Shown here piece by piece: positions 1-10,329 of a DNA stretch of 64,000 bases. Under the pieces are notes generated by a model. It saw only the letters and a list, made by a program, of their open reading frames with translations, had not been told where the DNA came from and made no database searches. Both the position numbers and the translations under genes were made by a program. The stretch lies in assembly GCA_035772405.1 (NCBI GenBank), contig JAYKKM010000043.1, positions 1,530,001 through 1,594,000 of the forward strand, in the 5' to 3' direction. Every line of letters starts with the position of its first letter. Within the stretch, counting starts at the first letter, position 1. Origin of the DNA: Chrysogorgia sp. JL179-B06 (lineage: Eukaryota > Cnidaria > Anthozoa > Scleralcyonacea > Chrysogorgiidae).

Positions 1-68
1 TCAATCACGGCAATTTCAATTTGATCACGGCAATTTCAATTTCAATCACGGCAATTTCAATTTGATCA
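1..68. repeat. Short tandem repeat with ATCACGGCAATTTCAATTT units
   Basis: Three slightly irregular copies of a unit of about 20-24 bp containing ATCACGGCAATTTCAATTT are seen directly, and a fourth may begin at the end. The core CACGGCAA recurs in the array at 181-370, so the two tracts are probably related. The repeat runs off the left edge of the window. No coding potential is seen. Confidence 0.8.
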
Positions 69-167
69 GAACATTTTTTGACGCTGACCAAAAGCAACGT
101 AGGCTCTCGTACGATAACTCGGTGAGCCTCGTGTTTATGTTTATATCTGTAGAGTTTAGATGCTACG

Positions 168-240
168 GTGGCCCACAAGGGTCACGGCAAAACCACGCTA
201 ACTTAATTAGCGCGGTTTTGCCGTGACACTTGTGGACCAC
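168..240. repeat. Near-perfect 73-bp palindrome (hairpin)
   Basis: The 34-nt left arm starting GTGGCCCACAAG pairs with the right arm ending CTTGTGGACCAC, with about 31 of 34 positions matching and only a few bases between the arms. The arm sequence (GGCCCACAAGTGTCACGGC) occurs again immediately downstream at about 247-266. This suggests a small foldback element or a duplicated terminal inverted repeat. Confidence 0.85.
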
Positions 241-244
241 TGGT

Positions 245-372
245 AGTGGCCCACAAGTGTCACGGCAAAACCGCCCTAAATTCTCACGGCAAAACCACGC
301 TAATTCTTACGGCAAATTTGCTATTCTCACGGCAAAACCACGCTAATTCTTACGGCAAAACCACGCTAAAAA
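245..372. repeat. Imperfect CACGGCAAAACCACGCTAA repeat array
   Basis: About five copies of a unit of roughly 18-25 bp with the core (C/T)ACGGCAAAACCACGCTAA follow the palindrome at 168-240 and use the same sequence as its arms. A small open frame across this tract is a by-product of the repeat and has no protein-like features. Confidence 0.75.
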
Positions 373-429
373 CCATGGCGGAAGTGGAACCCACGGCGGA
401 AGTGCAGCATAATCAATGTCGTTTACCCG

Positions 430-840
430 CTGACCAGTTTCTACGGTGGGCCACCGTACAAATCGGTACGGGAGTAAGTACGGGAGTCGCACGGCAGTCT
501 GTTGATGATTCGCACAGGTTGTAGGGGTGTCATGTGTAATTCGGACGGGTCGCATGCCCGTGCGAGTTTTTCAAATGTTGAAAATTTCCATACGGCTGTC
601 GCACGGTTCGCATAGTTCGCATTGGTCGCATGGGGGTCGCACGGCAGTCTGATAGGTCGCACGGGAGTCTGAAGGGACTCCCAGCAGACCCGTGCGACTT
701 CCGTGCGACATCCATCGGACTGCCGTGCAACCTGTGCGAATCTCATGCGAGCGTATGCGAGCCCGGTGCGACTGCCATGCAAGTGCGATGCGTCCCTATG
801 CGAGTGCGGTGCTACTGCCGTACAACCTGGGCGGATCTCA
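430..840. repeat. Cluster of inverted GTCGCACGG/CCGTGCGAC motifs, foldback-like
   Basis: The tract is a mosaic of short motifs in both orientations: GTCGCACGGCAGTCTG near 486 and 636, and its reverse-complement form (CGGACTGCCGTGC) near 716. ATTCGCACAGGTTG near 508 is matched inverted near 729-742. A perfect hairpin, GGGAGTC (663-669) with GACTCCC (676-682), lies near the centre. The arms are not strictly colinear, so this is a nest of inverted motifs and not one clean palindrome. It resembles the subterminal repeat regions of some DNA transposons. The small open frames here in several frames are repeat artefacts. Confidence 0.7.
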
Positions 841-849
841 TTCGCTACC

Positions 850-1143
850 TGATGTTCAAGCTGTCCACATCAAGATGAAAGACAACCAGAGAAGACTTAG
901 AAGACTGAGGCTGCTGGTGCTCCTTGTAGCACTGCAAGCAGATGATGCGCGCAACAACCTACTGATGGCCCTGATCAGCTTGTGATCAGCTTGTGCAGAG
1001 AGCCTTCTTCGCCAGCGCCTCCAGCTCCAGGTCGGCGGCTGCGTGCTTCTCGCCCTCTTCTTCGGCTGGCTCGGTGGCTCTGCTAGGGTGTCGTCGTGCA
1101 TCAGGTCAGAGAACTATGGCTGGCTCGACTGCTGGCTCAACTC
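850..1143. other. Unassigned sequence downstream of the broken MADF gene
   Basis: No intact gene is seen. On the minus strand the tract continues from the MADF pseudogene and contains open but mutually shifted frames rich in Ala, Glu, Arg and Ser, which could be its decayed C-terminal part. An exact 11-bp tandem duplication (GATCAGCTTGT at 973-983 and 984-994) would shift any frame passing through it. Confidence 0.4.
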
Positions 1144-1749
1144 CTACTGAGATGAGGCACTGGACAGCTTCAGCTTGGACGTCCTTGGCTGCTTGCGGAT
1201 AATATGCCTGCTCAAGAAGTCGAGGGCGTTCAGGGTCCACTTCTCCCACCACGCCCACGCTTTACATCGGCAGCGGACGTGCGTCACAGTGTGTTGCTTG
1301 GCGCCGGACGGAGCCCCCCTCCTTCAGCGGCATATCGTGTCCGCATACCCAGGTACCAGGTGTAGAATGCCGCGGGATCGACGTTCATCTCGCGTGCCCT
1401 GTCCTCCCACAGCTTTTCCCGCTTCGCCTTGTCTTTGTACTCGCGGAGGCTCCTGTCGTACAGCAGCTCGTTCTGTGCCATCCACTCAGCGAAGTCCTTC
1501 TCCTCCTCTGTGTTCAGGTTGAGCTTGGGGGGCTTGGCCTTCTTCGTCTTCGTCGCAGGGACGTCGTCGGTGGAGTGGGTTAACGCCGCCACTGACTTCT
1601 CCAGGCCGTCCGAGTAGCCGTGGGCCTCCTCCTCGGCGGGGTTAGGGAGTGGCAGCGGCGGTGTCTTCAGACTGATTGCTTGCTCTGCCTCTTCTCCTGG
1701 GCATTTCTTTGCTGCCTGCCTGCTTGTCATCACTCTTCTTCGGTGGCAT
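1144..1749 (-). pseudogene. MADF/Myb-like DNA-binding protein, frame-broken (PIF/Harbinger second-gene type)
   Basis: Three minus-strand pieces in two frames look like one former protein. A natural N-terminus (MPPKKSDDKQ, Lys/Arg-rich, ATG at 1747-1749) stays open to a stop at 1642-1644. A central piece in another frame (open from 1790, reading to about 1320) carries a MADF-like domain: FAEWMAQNELLYDRS, YKDKAKREKLWEDRAREM, AAFYTWYLGMRTRYA. A C-terminal piece, back in the first frame, has EKWTLNALDFLSRHIIR and ends at 1144-1146. The second break falls near a C6 run at 1314-1319. MADF proteins bind DNA, and in PIF/Harbinger elements a Myb/MADF-like protein works with the transposase; no Harbinger transposase is present here. 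Two opposite shifts suggest decay, though assembly errors are possible. It lies between two tracts rich in inverted motifs. Confidence 0.65.
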
Positions 1750-1819
1750 TGTTGTGTAGTGTTGAATACTTGTTGACTGTCGAACATCAAGTACGGTTAT
1801 GAAGATCGACGCCTAAAGG

Positions 1820-1942
1820 CCCTGCTTTTATGCGATTCGGGCGGATCGAACGGCTCTTGTACGGCGGTCGCACAGCGTTCTGATTGGTTGTACGGCGGTT
1901 GTACCGCACGCGCACAGGTCGCACGCGAGTTGAACAAAAATC
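1820..1942. repeat. GTACGG/GTCGCAC motif cluster between the MADF gene and the long inverted repeat
   Basis: Short motifs such as GGGCGGATCG, TTGTACGGCGG and GTCGCAC(A/G) recur here and, often inverted, in the 430-840 cluster. The MADF remnant is therefore bracketed by similar motif-rich tracts, as expected for subterminal regions of one DNA element. The relationship is judged by eye only. Confidence 0.45.
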
Positions 1943-2489
1943 ACACGGCGCTTGCGCGGACTCGTACAGGTTGTACGGCATGCAGTCGCACGGAACTTGG
2001 ACCGTTATCGCATGTTTCGGGAAGAAACATCGCACGCGAGTTGAATGGCAGTTGTACAAGTGAGACTGCGCGGGAAAAAAAAGGATATTCGTACGGGAAT
2101 CGCACGGCTGTACGATTTTTTAGTCGCACCGCAGTTATACAAAAAATCGTTCAATTGGCCTTTAGCTATGCTTAGACCTGCTTAGCTATGCTTAGACCTG
2201 ATAAGCTATGCTTAGACCTGATCAGCCTTGCTTAGCAGGTCTAAGCAGGTCTAAGCAGGTCTAAGCATAGCTAAAGGCCAATTGAACGATTTTTTGCATG
2301 TACAACTGCGGTGCGACTAAAAGATCGTACACCCGTACGAATTTCCCTGTTTTTTTCCTGCGCAGTCTCACTTGTACAACTGCCGTTCAACTCGCGTGCG
2401 ACGTTTCTTCCCGAAACATCCGATAACGGTCCAAGTTCCGTGCGCCACTGCATGCCGTACAACCTGTACGAGTCCGCGCAAGCGCCGTG
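1943..2489. repeat. Long inverted repeat (foldback element), arms about 240 bp
   Basis: The left arm (1943-2185) and right arm (2251-2489) are reverse complements at roughly 90% identity by eye. They start and end with ACACGGCGCTTGCGCGGAC and its complement. The innermost 29 bp, 2157-2185 against 2251-2279, match perfectly. The 65-bp loop holds further GCTTAGACCTG / CAGGTCTAAGC units. Reading the left arm on plus and the right arm on minus gives the same peptide (for example ELGPLS, VSGRN, ARELNGSCTSETA), which confirms the symmetry and shows that these frames are not independent genes. Confidence 0.9.
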
Positions 2490-2627
2490 TTTGAGTCAAT
2501 AGCATGAAAATAACGTAGTTTTAGTCTATTGTGCGACACGCCATTGTGAAGGATTTATTTGCATAGTGTTTCTATCACTCATTGACATCCAAAACCATAG
2601 GCGTAGGAACGGGGGGGGGGCTGGGGG
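2490..2627. other. Junction sequence with G10 run before the satellite
   Basis: This is unique AT-rich sequence followed by CCATAGGCGTAGGAAC, a run of ten G, CTGGGGG, and then directly the first satellite monomer. The GGCGTAGGAAC-poly(G) string looks like the terminus of a dispersed invertebrate repeat cut off by the satellite. That family recognition is from memory only. No gene is seen. Confidence 0.4.
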
Positions 2628-5600
2628 ACTTTAAGTCACGCCAAAAAACTTTAAGTCACGCCAAAAACCTTTAAGTCGCACCAAAAAACTTTAAGTCGCA
2701 CCAAAAAAATTTAAGTCGCACCAAAAAACTTCAAGTCGCACCAAAAAACTTTAAGTCGCACCAAAAAAACTTTAAGTCGCACAAACAACTTTAAATCGCA
2801 CCAAAAAACTTCAAGTGGCACCAAAAAACTTTAAGTCACGCCAAAAACTTTCAAGTCGCACCAAAAAACATTAAGTCGCACCAAAAAATTTGAAGTCATG
2901 CCAAAAAACTTCGCACCATGAAACTTTAAGTCGCACCAAAAAACTTTAAGTCGCTCCAAAAAACTTTAAGTCGCACAAAAAACTTTAAGTGGCACCAAAA
3001 ACTTTAAGTCTCACCATAAAACTTTAAGTCGCACAAAAAAACTTTAAGTCGCACCAAAAAACATTAAATCTCACCATAAAACATTAAGTCGCACGAAAAA
3101 ACTTTAAGTCGCACCACAAAACTTTAAGTCGCTCCAAAAAACTTTAAGTCGCACAAAAAACTTTAAGTGGCACCAAAAACTTTAAGTCTCACCATAAAAC
3201 TTTAAGTCGCACCAAAAAACTTCAAGTCGCACCAAAAAACTTTAAGTCAGGCCAAAAATTTTAAGTCGCACCAAAAACTTTAAGTCGCACCAAAAAACTT
3301 TAAGTCGCACCAAAAAACTTTAAGTCTCACCATAAAACTTTAAGTCGCACCAAAAAAACTTTAAGTCGCACAAAAAACTTTAAATCGCACCAAAAAACTT
3401 TAAGTGGCACCAAAAAACTTTAAGTCACGCCAAAAACTTTCAAGTCGCACCAAAAAACATTAAGTCGCACCAAAAAATTTGAAGTCATGCCAAAAAACTT
3501 CGCACCATGAAACTTTAAGTCGCACCAAAAAACTTTAAGTCGCTCCAAAAAATTTTAAGTCGCACAAAAAACTTTAAGTGGCACCAAAAAACTTTAAGTC
3601 GCTCCAAAAAATTTTAAGTCGCACAAAAAACTTTAAGTGGCACCAACAAACTTTAAGTCGCATCAAAAAACTTTAAGTCACGCCAAAAACTTTCAAGTCG
3701 CACCAAAAAACATTAAGTCGCACCAAAAAATTTGAAGTCATGCCAAAAAACTTCGCACCATGAAACTTTAAGTCGCACCAAAAAACTTTAAGTCGCTCCA
3801 AAAAACTTTAAGTGGCACAAAAAACTTTAAGTGGCACCAAAAACTTTAAGTCTCACCATAAAACTTTAAGTCGCACAAAAAAACTTTAAGTCGCACCAAA
3901 AAACATTAAGTCTCACCATAAATCATTAAGTCGCACCAAAAAACTAAATCGCACCAAAAAACTTTAAGTCGCACCAACAAACTTTAAGTCGCATCAAAAA
4001 ACTTTAAGTCGCACCAACAAACTTTAAGTCGCATCAAAAAACTTTAATTCGCACCAAAAAACTTTAAGTCACGCCAAAAAACTTTAAGTCGCTCCAAAAA
4101 ACTTTAAATCGCACCAAAAAACTTTAAGTCGCACCAAAAAACTTTAAGTCGCACCAACAAACTTTAAGTCGCACCAAAAAACTTTAAGTCGCACCAAAAA
4201 ACTTTAAGTCGCACCAAAAAACTTTAAGTCGCACCAAAAAACTTTAAGTCGCACCAAAAAACATTAAGTCGCACCAAAAAACTTTAAGTCGCACCAAAAA
4301 ACTTCGCACCAACAAACTTTAAGTCGCACCAAAAAATTTTAAGTCGCACCAAAAAACTTTAAGTCACGCTAAAAAATTTTATGTCACGCCATGAAACTTT
4401 AAAGTCGCACCAAAAAACTTTATCGTACCAAAAAACTTTGAGTCGCACCAAAAACTTTAAGTCGCATCAAAAACTAAGTCCGCCAAAAACTTTAAGTCGC
4501 ACCAAAAATCTTTAAGTCGCACCAACAAACTTTCAGTCGCACCAAAAAACTTTAAGTTACGCCAAAAAACTTTAAGTCGCACCAAAAAACTTTAAGTCAC
4601 ACCAAAAAACTTTAAGACGCACCAACAAACTTTAAGTCGCACCAAAAAACTTTAAGACGCACCAAAAAACTTTAAGTCGCACCAAAAAACTTTAAGTCGC
4701 ACCAACAAACTTTAAGTCGCATCAAAAAACTTTAAATCGCACCAAAAAACTTTAAGTCGCACCAAAAAACTTTAAGAAGACTAACCAAAAAACTTTAGGT
4801 CACGCCAAAAACTTTAAGTCACGCCAAAAAACTTCGCTCCAACAAACTTTAAGTCGCACCAAAAAACTTTAAGTCGCACCAAAAAACTTTAAGTCACGCC
4901 AAAAAACTTTAAGTCACTCCATGAAACTTTAAAGTCGCTCCAAAAAATTTTAAGTCGCACCAACAAACTTTAAGTCGCACCAAAAAACTTTAAATCTCAC
5001 CAAAAAACTTTAAATCGCACCAAAAAACTTTAAGTCGCACCAAAAAACTTTAAGTCGCACCAAAAAACTTTAAGTCGCACCAACAAACTTTAAGTCGCAT
5101 CAAAAAACTTTAAGTCGCACCAAAAAACTTTAAGTCGCACCAAAAAACTTTAAGTCGCACCAAAAAACTTCGCACCAACAAACTTTAAGTCGCACCAAAA
5201 AACTTTAAGTCGCACCAAAAAACTTTAAGTCACGCCAAAAAACTTTAAGTCACGCCATGAAACTTTAAAGTCGCACCAAAAAACTTTATCGTACCAAAAA
5301 ACTTTGAGTCGCACCAAAAACTTTAAGTCGCATCAAAAACTAAGTCCGCCAAAAAACTTTAAGTCGCACCAAAAATCTTTAAGTCGCACCAACAAACTTT
5401 CAGTCGCACCAAAAAACTTTAAGTCGCACCAAAAAACTTTAAATCTCACCAAAAAACTTTAAATCGCACCAAAAAAACTAAGTCGCTCCAAAAAACTTTA
5501 AGTTACGCCAAAAAACTTTAAGTCGCACCAACAAACTTTAAGTCACACCAAAAAACTTTAAGACGCACCAACAAACTTTAAGTCGCACCAAAAAACTTTA

Positions 5601-8600
5601 AGTCGCACCAAAAAACTTTAAGTCGCACCAAAAAACTTTAAGTCGCACCAAAAAACTTTAAGTCGCACCAAAAAACTTTAAGTCGCCTCATAAAACTTTA
5701 AGTCGCACCAAAAAAATTTATGTCGCATCAAAAACTAAGTCCGCCAAAAAACTTTAAATCTCACCAAAAAACTTTAAATCGCACCAAAAAACTTTAAGTC
5801 GCTCCAAAAAATTTTACGTTACGCCAAAAAACATTAAGTCGCACCAAAAAACTTTAAGTCACACCAAAAAACTTTAAGACGCACCAACAAACTTTAAGTC
5901 GCACCAAAAAACTTTAAGTCGCACCAAAAAACTTTAAGTCGCACCAAAAAACTTTAAGTCGCACCAACAAACTTTAAGTCGCATCAAAAAACTTTAAGTC
6001 GCACCAACAAACTTTAAGTCGCACCAAAAAACTTTAAGTCGCACCAAAAAACTTCGCACCAACAAACTTTAAGTCGCACCAAAAAACTTTAAGTCGCACC
6101 AAAAAACTTTAAGTCGCACCAAAAAACTTTAAGTCGCCTCATAAAACTTTAAGTCGCACCAAAAAAATTTATGTCGCATCAAAAACTAAGTCCGCCAAAA
6201 AACTTTAAATCTCACCAAAAAACTTTAAATCGCACCAAAAAACTTTAAGTCGCTCCAAAAAATTTTAAGTTACGCCAAAAAACATTAAGTCGCACAAAAA
6301 AACTTTAAGTCACACCAAAAAACTTTAAGACGCACCAACAAACTTTAAGTCGCACCAAAAAACTTTAAGTCGCACCAAAAAACTTTAAGTCGCACCAAAA
6401 AACTTTAAGTCGCACCAACAAACTTTAAGTCGCATCAAAAAACTTTAAGTCGCACCAACAAACTTTAAGTCGCATCAAAAAACTTTAAGTCGCACCAAAA
6501 AACTTTAAGTCGCACCAAAAAACTTTAAGTCGCACCAAAAAACTTCGCACCAACAAACTTTAAGTCGCACCAAAAAACTTTAAGTCGCACCAAAAAACTT
6601 TAAGTCGCACCAACAAACTTTAAGTCGCATCAAAAAACTTTAAGTCGCACCAACAAACTTTAAGTCGCATCAAAAAACTTTAAGTCGCACCAAAAAACTT
6701 TAAGTCGCACCAAAAAACTTTAAGTCGCACCAAAAAACTTCGCACCAACAAACTTTAAGTCGCACCAAAAAACTTTAAGTCGCACCAAAAAACTTTAAGT
6801 CACGCCAAAAAACTTCGCACCAACAAACTTTAAGTCGCACCAAAAAACTTTAAGTCGCACCAAAAAACTTTAAGTCACGCCAAAAAACTTTAAGTCACGC
6901 CATGAAACTTTAAAGTCGCACCAAAAAACTTTATCGTACCAAAAAACTTTGAGTCGCACCAAAAACTTTAAGTCGCATCAAAAACTAAGTCCGCCAAAAA
7001 ACTTTAAGTCGCACCAAAAATCTTTAAGTCGCACCAACAAACTTTCAGTCGCACCAAAAAACTTTAAGTCGCACCAAAAAACTTTAAATCTCACCAAAAA
7101 ACTTTAAATCGCACCAAAAAAACTAAGTCGCTCCAAAAAACTTTAAGTTACGCCAAAAAACTTTAAGTCGCACCAACAAACTTTAAGTCACACCAAAAAA
7201 CTTTAAGACGCACCAACAAACTTTAAGTCGCACCAAAAAACTTTAAGTCGCACCAAAAAACTTTAAGTCGCACCAAAAAACTTTAAGTCGCACCAAAAAA
7301 CTTTAAGTCGCACCAAAAAACTTTAAGTCGCCTCATAAAACTTTAAGTCGCACCAAAAAAATTTATGTCGCATCAAAAACTAAGTCCGCCAAAAAACTTT
7401 AAGTCGCTCCAAAAAATTTTAAGTTACGCCAAAAAACATTAAGTCGCACCAAAAAACTTTAAGTCACACCAAAAAACTTTAAGACGCACCAACAAACTTT
7501 AAGTCGCACCAAAAAACTTTAAGTCGCACCAAAAAACTTTAAGTCGCACCAAAAAACTTTAAGTCGCAACAACAAACTTTAAGTCGCATCAAAAAACTTT
7601 AAGTCGCACCAACAAACTTTAAGTCGCATCAAAAAACTTTAAGTCGCACCAAAAAACTTTAAGTCGCACCAAAAAACTTTAAGTCGCACCAAAAAACTTC
7701 GCACCAACAAACTTTAAGTCGCACCAAAAAACTTTAAGTCGCACCAAAAAACTTTAAGTCGCACCAACAAACTTTAAGTAGCATCAAAAAACTTTAAGTC
7801 GCACCAACAAACTTTAAGTCGCATCAAAAAACTTTAAGTCGCACCAAAAAACTTTAAGTCGCACCAAAAAACTTTAAGTCGCACCAAAAAACTTCGCACC
7901 AACAAACTTTAAGTCGCACCAAAAAACTTTATCGTACCAAAAAACTTTGAGTCGCACCAAAAACTTTAAGTCGCATCAAAAACTAAGTCCGCCAAAAAAC
8001 TTTAAGTCGCACCAAAAATCTTTAAGTCGCACCAACAAACTTTCAGTCGCACCAAAAAACTTTAAGTCGCACCAAAAAACTTTAAATCTCACCAAAAAAC
8101 TTTAAATCGCACCAAAAAAACTAAGTCGCTCCAAAAAACTTTAAGTTACACCAAAAAACTTTAAGTCGCACCAAAAAACTTTAAGTCGCACCAAAAAACT
8201 TTAAGTCGCACCAACAAACTTTAAGTCGCATCAAAAAACTTTAAGTTGCACCAAAAAACTTTAAGTCACGCTAAAAAACTTTAAGTCGCTCCAAAAAACT
8301 TTAAATCAAACCAAAAAACTTTAAGTCGCACCAAAAAACTTTAAGTCGCACCAACAAACTTTAAGTCGCACCAAAAAACTTTAAGTCGCACCAAAAAACT
8401 TTAAGTCGCACCAAAAAACTTTAAGTCGCACCAAAAAACTTTAAGTCGCACCAAAAAACTTTAAGTCGCACCAACAAACTTTAAGTCGCATCAAAAAACT
8501 TTAAGTCGCACCAAAAAACTTTAAGTCGCACCAAAAAACTTTAAGTCGCACCAAAAAACTTCGGACCAACAAACTTTAAGTCGCACCAAAAAAAACTTTA

Positions 8601-10329
8601 AGTCGCACCAAAAAACTTTAAGTCACGCCAAAAAACTTTAAGTCACGCCATGAAACTTTAAAGTCGCACCAAAAAACTTTATCGTACCAAAAAACTTTGA
8701 GTCGCACCAAAAACTTTAAGTCGCATCAAAAACTAAGTCCGCCAAAAAACTTTAAGTCGCACCAAAAATCTTTAAGTCGCACCAACAAACTTTCAGTCGC
8801 ACCAAAAAACTTTAAGTCGCACCAAAAAACTTTAAATCTCACCAAAAAACTTTAAATCGCACCAAAAAAACTAAGTCGCTCCAAAAAACTTTAAGTTACG
8901 CCAAAAAACTTTAAGTCGCACCAAAAAACTTTAAGTCGCACCAAAAAACTTTAAGTCGCACCAACAAACTTTAAGTCGCATCAAAAAACTTTAAGTCGCA
9001 CCAACAAACTTTAAGTCGCATCAAAAAACTTTAAGTCGCACCAAAAAACTTTAAGTCACGCTAAAAAACTTTAAGTCGCTCCAAAAAACTTTAAGTCGCA
9101 CAAAAAACTTTAAGTGGCACCAAAAACTTTAAGTCTCACCATAAAACTTTAAGTCGCACAAAAAAACTTTAAGTCGCACCAAAAAACATTAAGTCTCACC
9201 ATAAAACATTAAGTCGCAACAAAAAACTAAATCGCACCAAAAAACTTTAAGTCGCACCAACAAACTTTAAGTCGCATCAAAAAACTTTAAGTCGCACCTA
9301 CAAACTTTAAGTCGCATCAAAAAACTTTAATTCGCACCAAAAAACTTTAAGTCACGCCAAAAAACTTTAAGTCGCTCCAAAAAACCTTAAATCGCACCAA
9401 AAAACTTTAAGTCGCACCAAAAAACTTTAAGTCGCACCAACAAACTTTAAGTCGCACCAAAAAACGTTAAGTCGCACCAAAAAACTTTAAGTCGCACCAA
9501 AAAACTTTAAGTCGCACCAAAAAACTTTAAGTCGCACCAAAAAACATTAAGTCGCACCAAAAAACTTTAAGTCGCACCAAAAAACTTCGCACCAACCAAC
9601 TTTAAATCGCACCAAAAAACTTTAAGTCGCACCAAAAAACTTTAAATCTCACCAAAAAACTTTAAATCGCACCAAAAAAAACTAAGTCGCTCCAAAAAAC
9701 TTTAAGTTACGCCAAAAAACTTTAAGTCGCACCAAAAAACTTTAAGTCACACCAAAAAACTTTAAGACGCACCAACAAACTTTAAGTCGCACCAAAAAAC
9801 TTTAAGACGCACCAAAAAACTTTAAGTCGCTCCAAAAAACTTTAAGTTACGCCAAAAAACTTTAAGTCGCACCAAAAAACTTTAAGTCACACCAAAAAAC
9901 TTTAAGACGCACCAACAAACTTTAAGTCGCACCAAAAAACTTTAAGACGCACCAAAAAACTTTAAGTCGCACCAAAAAACTTTAAGTCGCAACAACAAAC
10001 TTTAAGTCGCATCAAAAAACTTTAAGTCGCACCAACAAACTTTAAGTCGCATCAAAAAACTTTAAGTCGCACCAAAAAACTTTAAGTCGCACCAAAAAAC
10101 TTTAAGTCGCACCAAAAAACTTCGCACCAACAAACTTTAAGTCGCACCAAAAAACTTTAAGTCGCACCAAAAAACTTTAAGTCGCACCAACAAACTTTAA
10201 GTCGCATCAAAAAACTTTAAGTCGCACCAACAAACTTTAAGTCGCATCAAAAAACTTTAAGTCGCACCAAAAAACTTTAAGTCGCACCAAAAAACTTTAA
10301 GTCGCACCAAAAAACTTCGCACCAACAAA

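Noticed and set aside
81..130. Small hairpin AGGCTC...GAGCCT near 101-126
   Set aside because: A 6-bp stem is expected by chance and has no supporting context.
246..985. Small open frames of 66-113 codons on both strands
   Set aside because: They run through the inverted and tandem motif tracts, overlap one another and encode repeat-driven Arg/Cys/His-rich peptides with no domain.
1175..1802. Plus-strand open frames over the MADF gene
   Set aside because: They are antisense to the MADF remnant and rich in Cys/Ser/Pro with no recognisable domain; the minus-strand reading explains the sequence.
1888..2502. Paired open frames on plus and minus strands
   Set aside because: They are mirror images produced by the foldback arms and give the same peptide from each arm.
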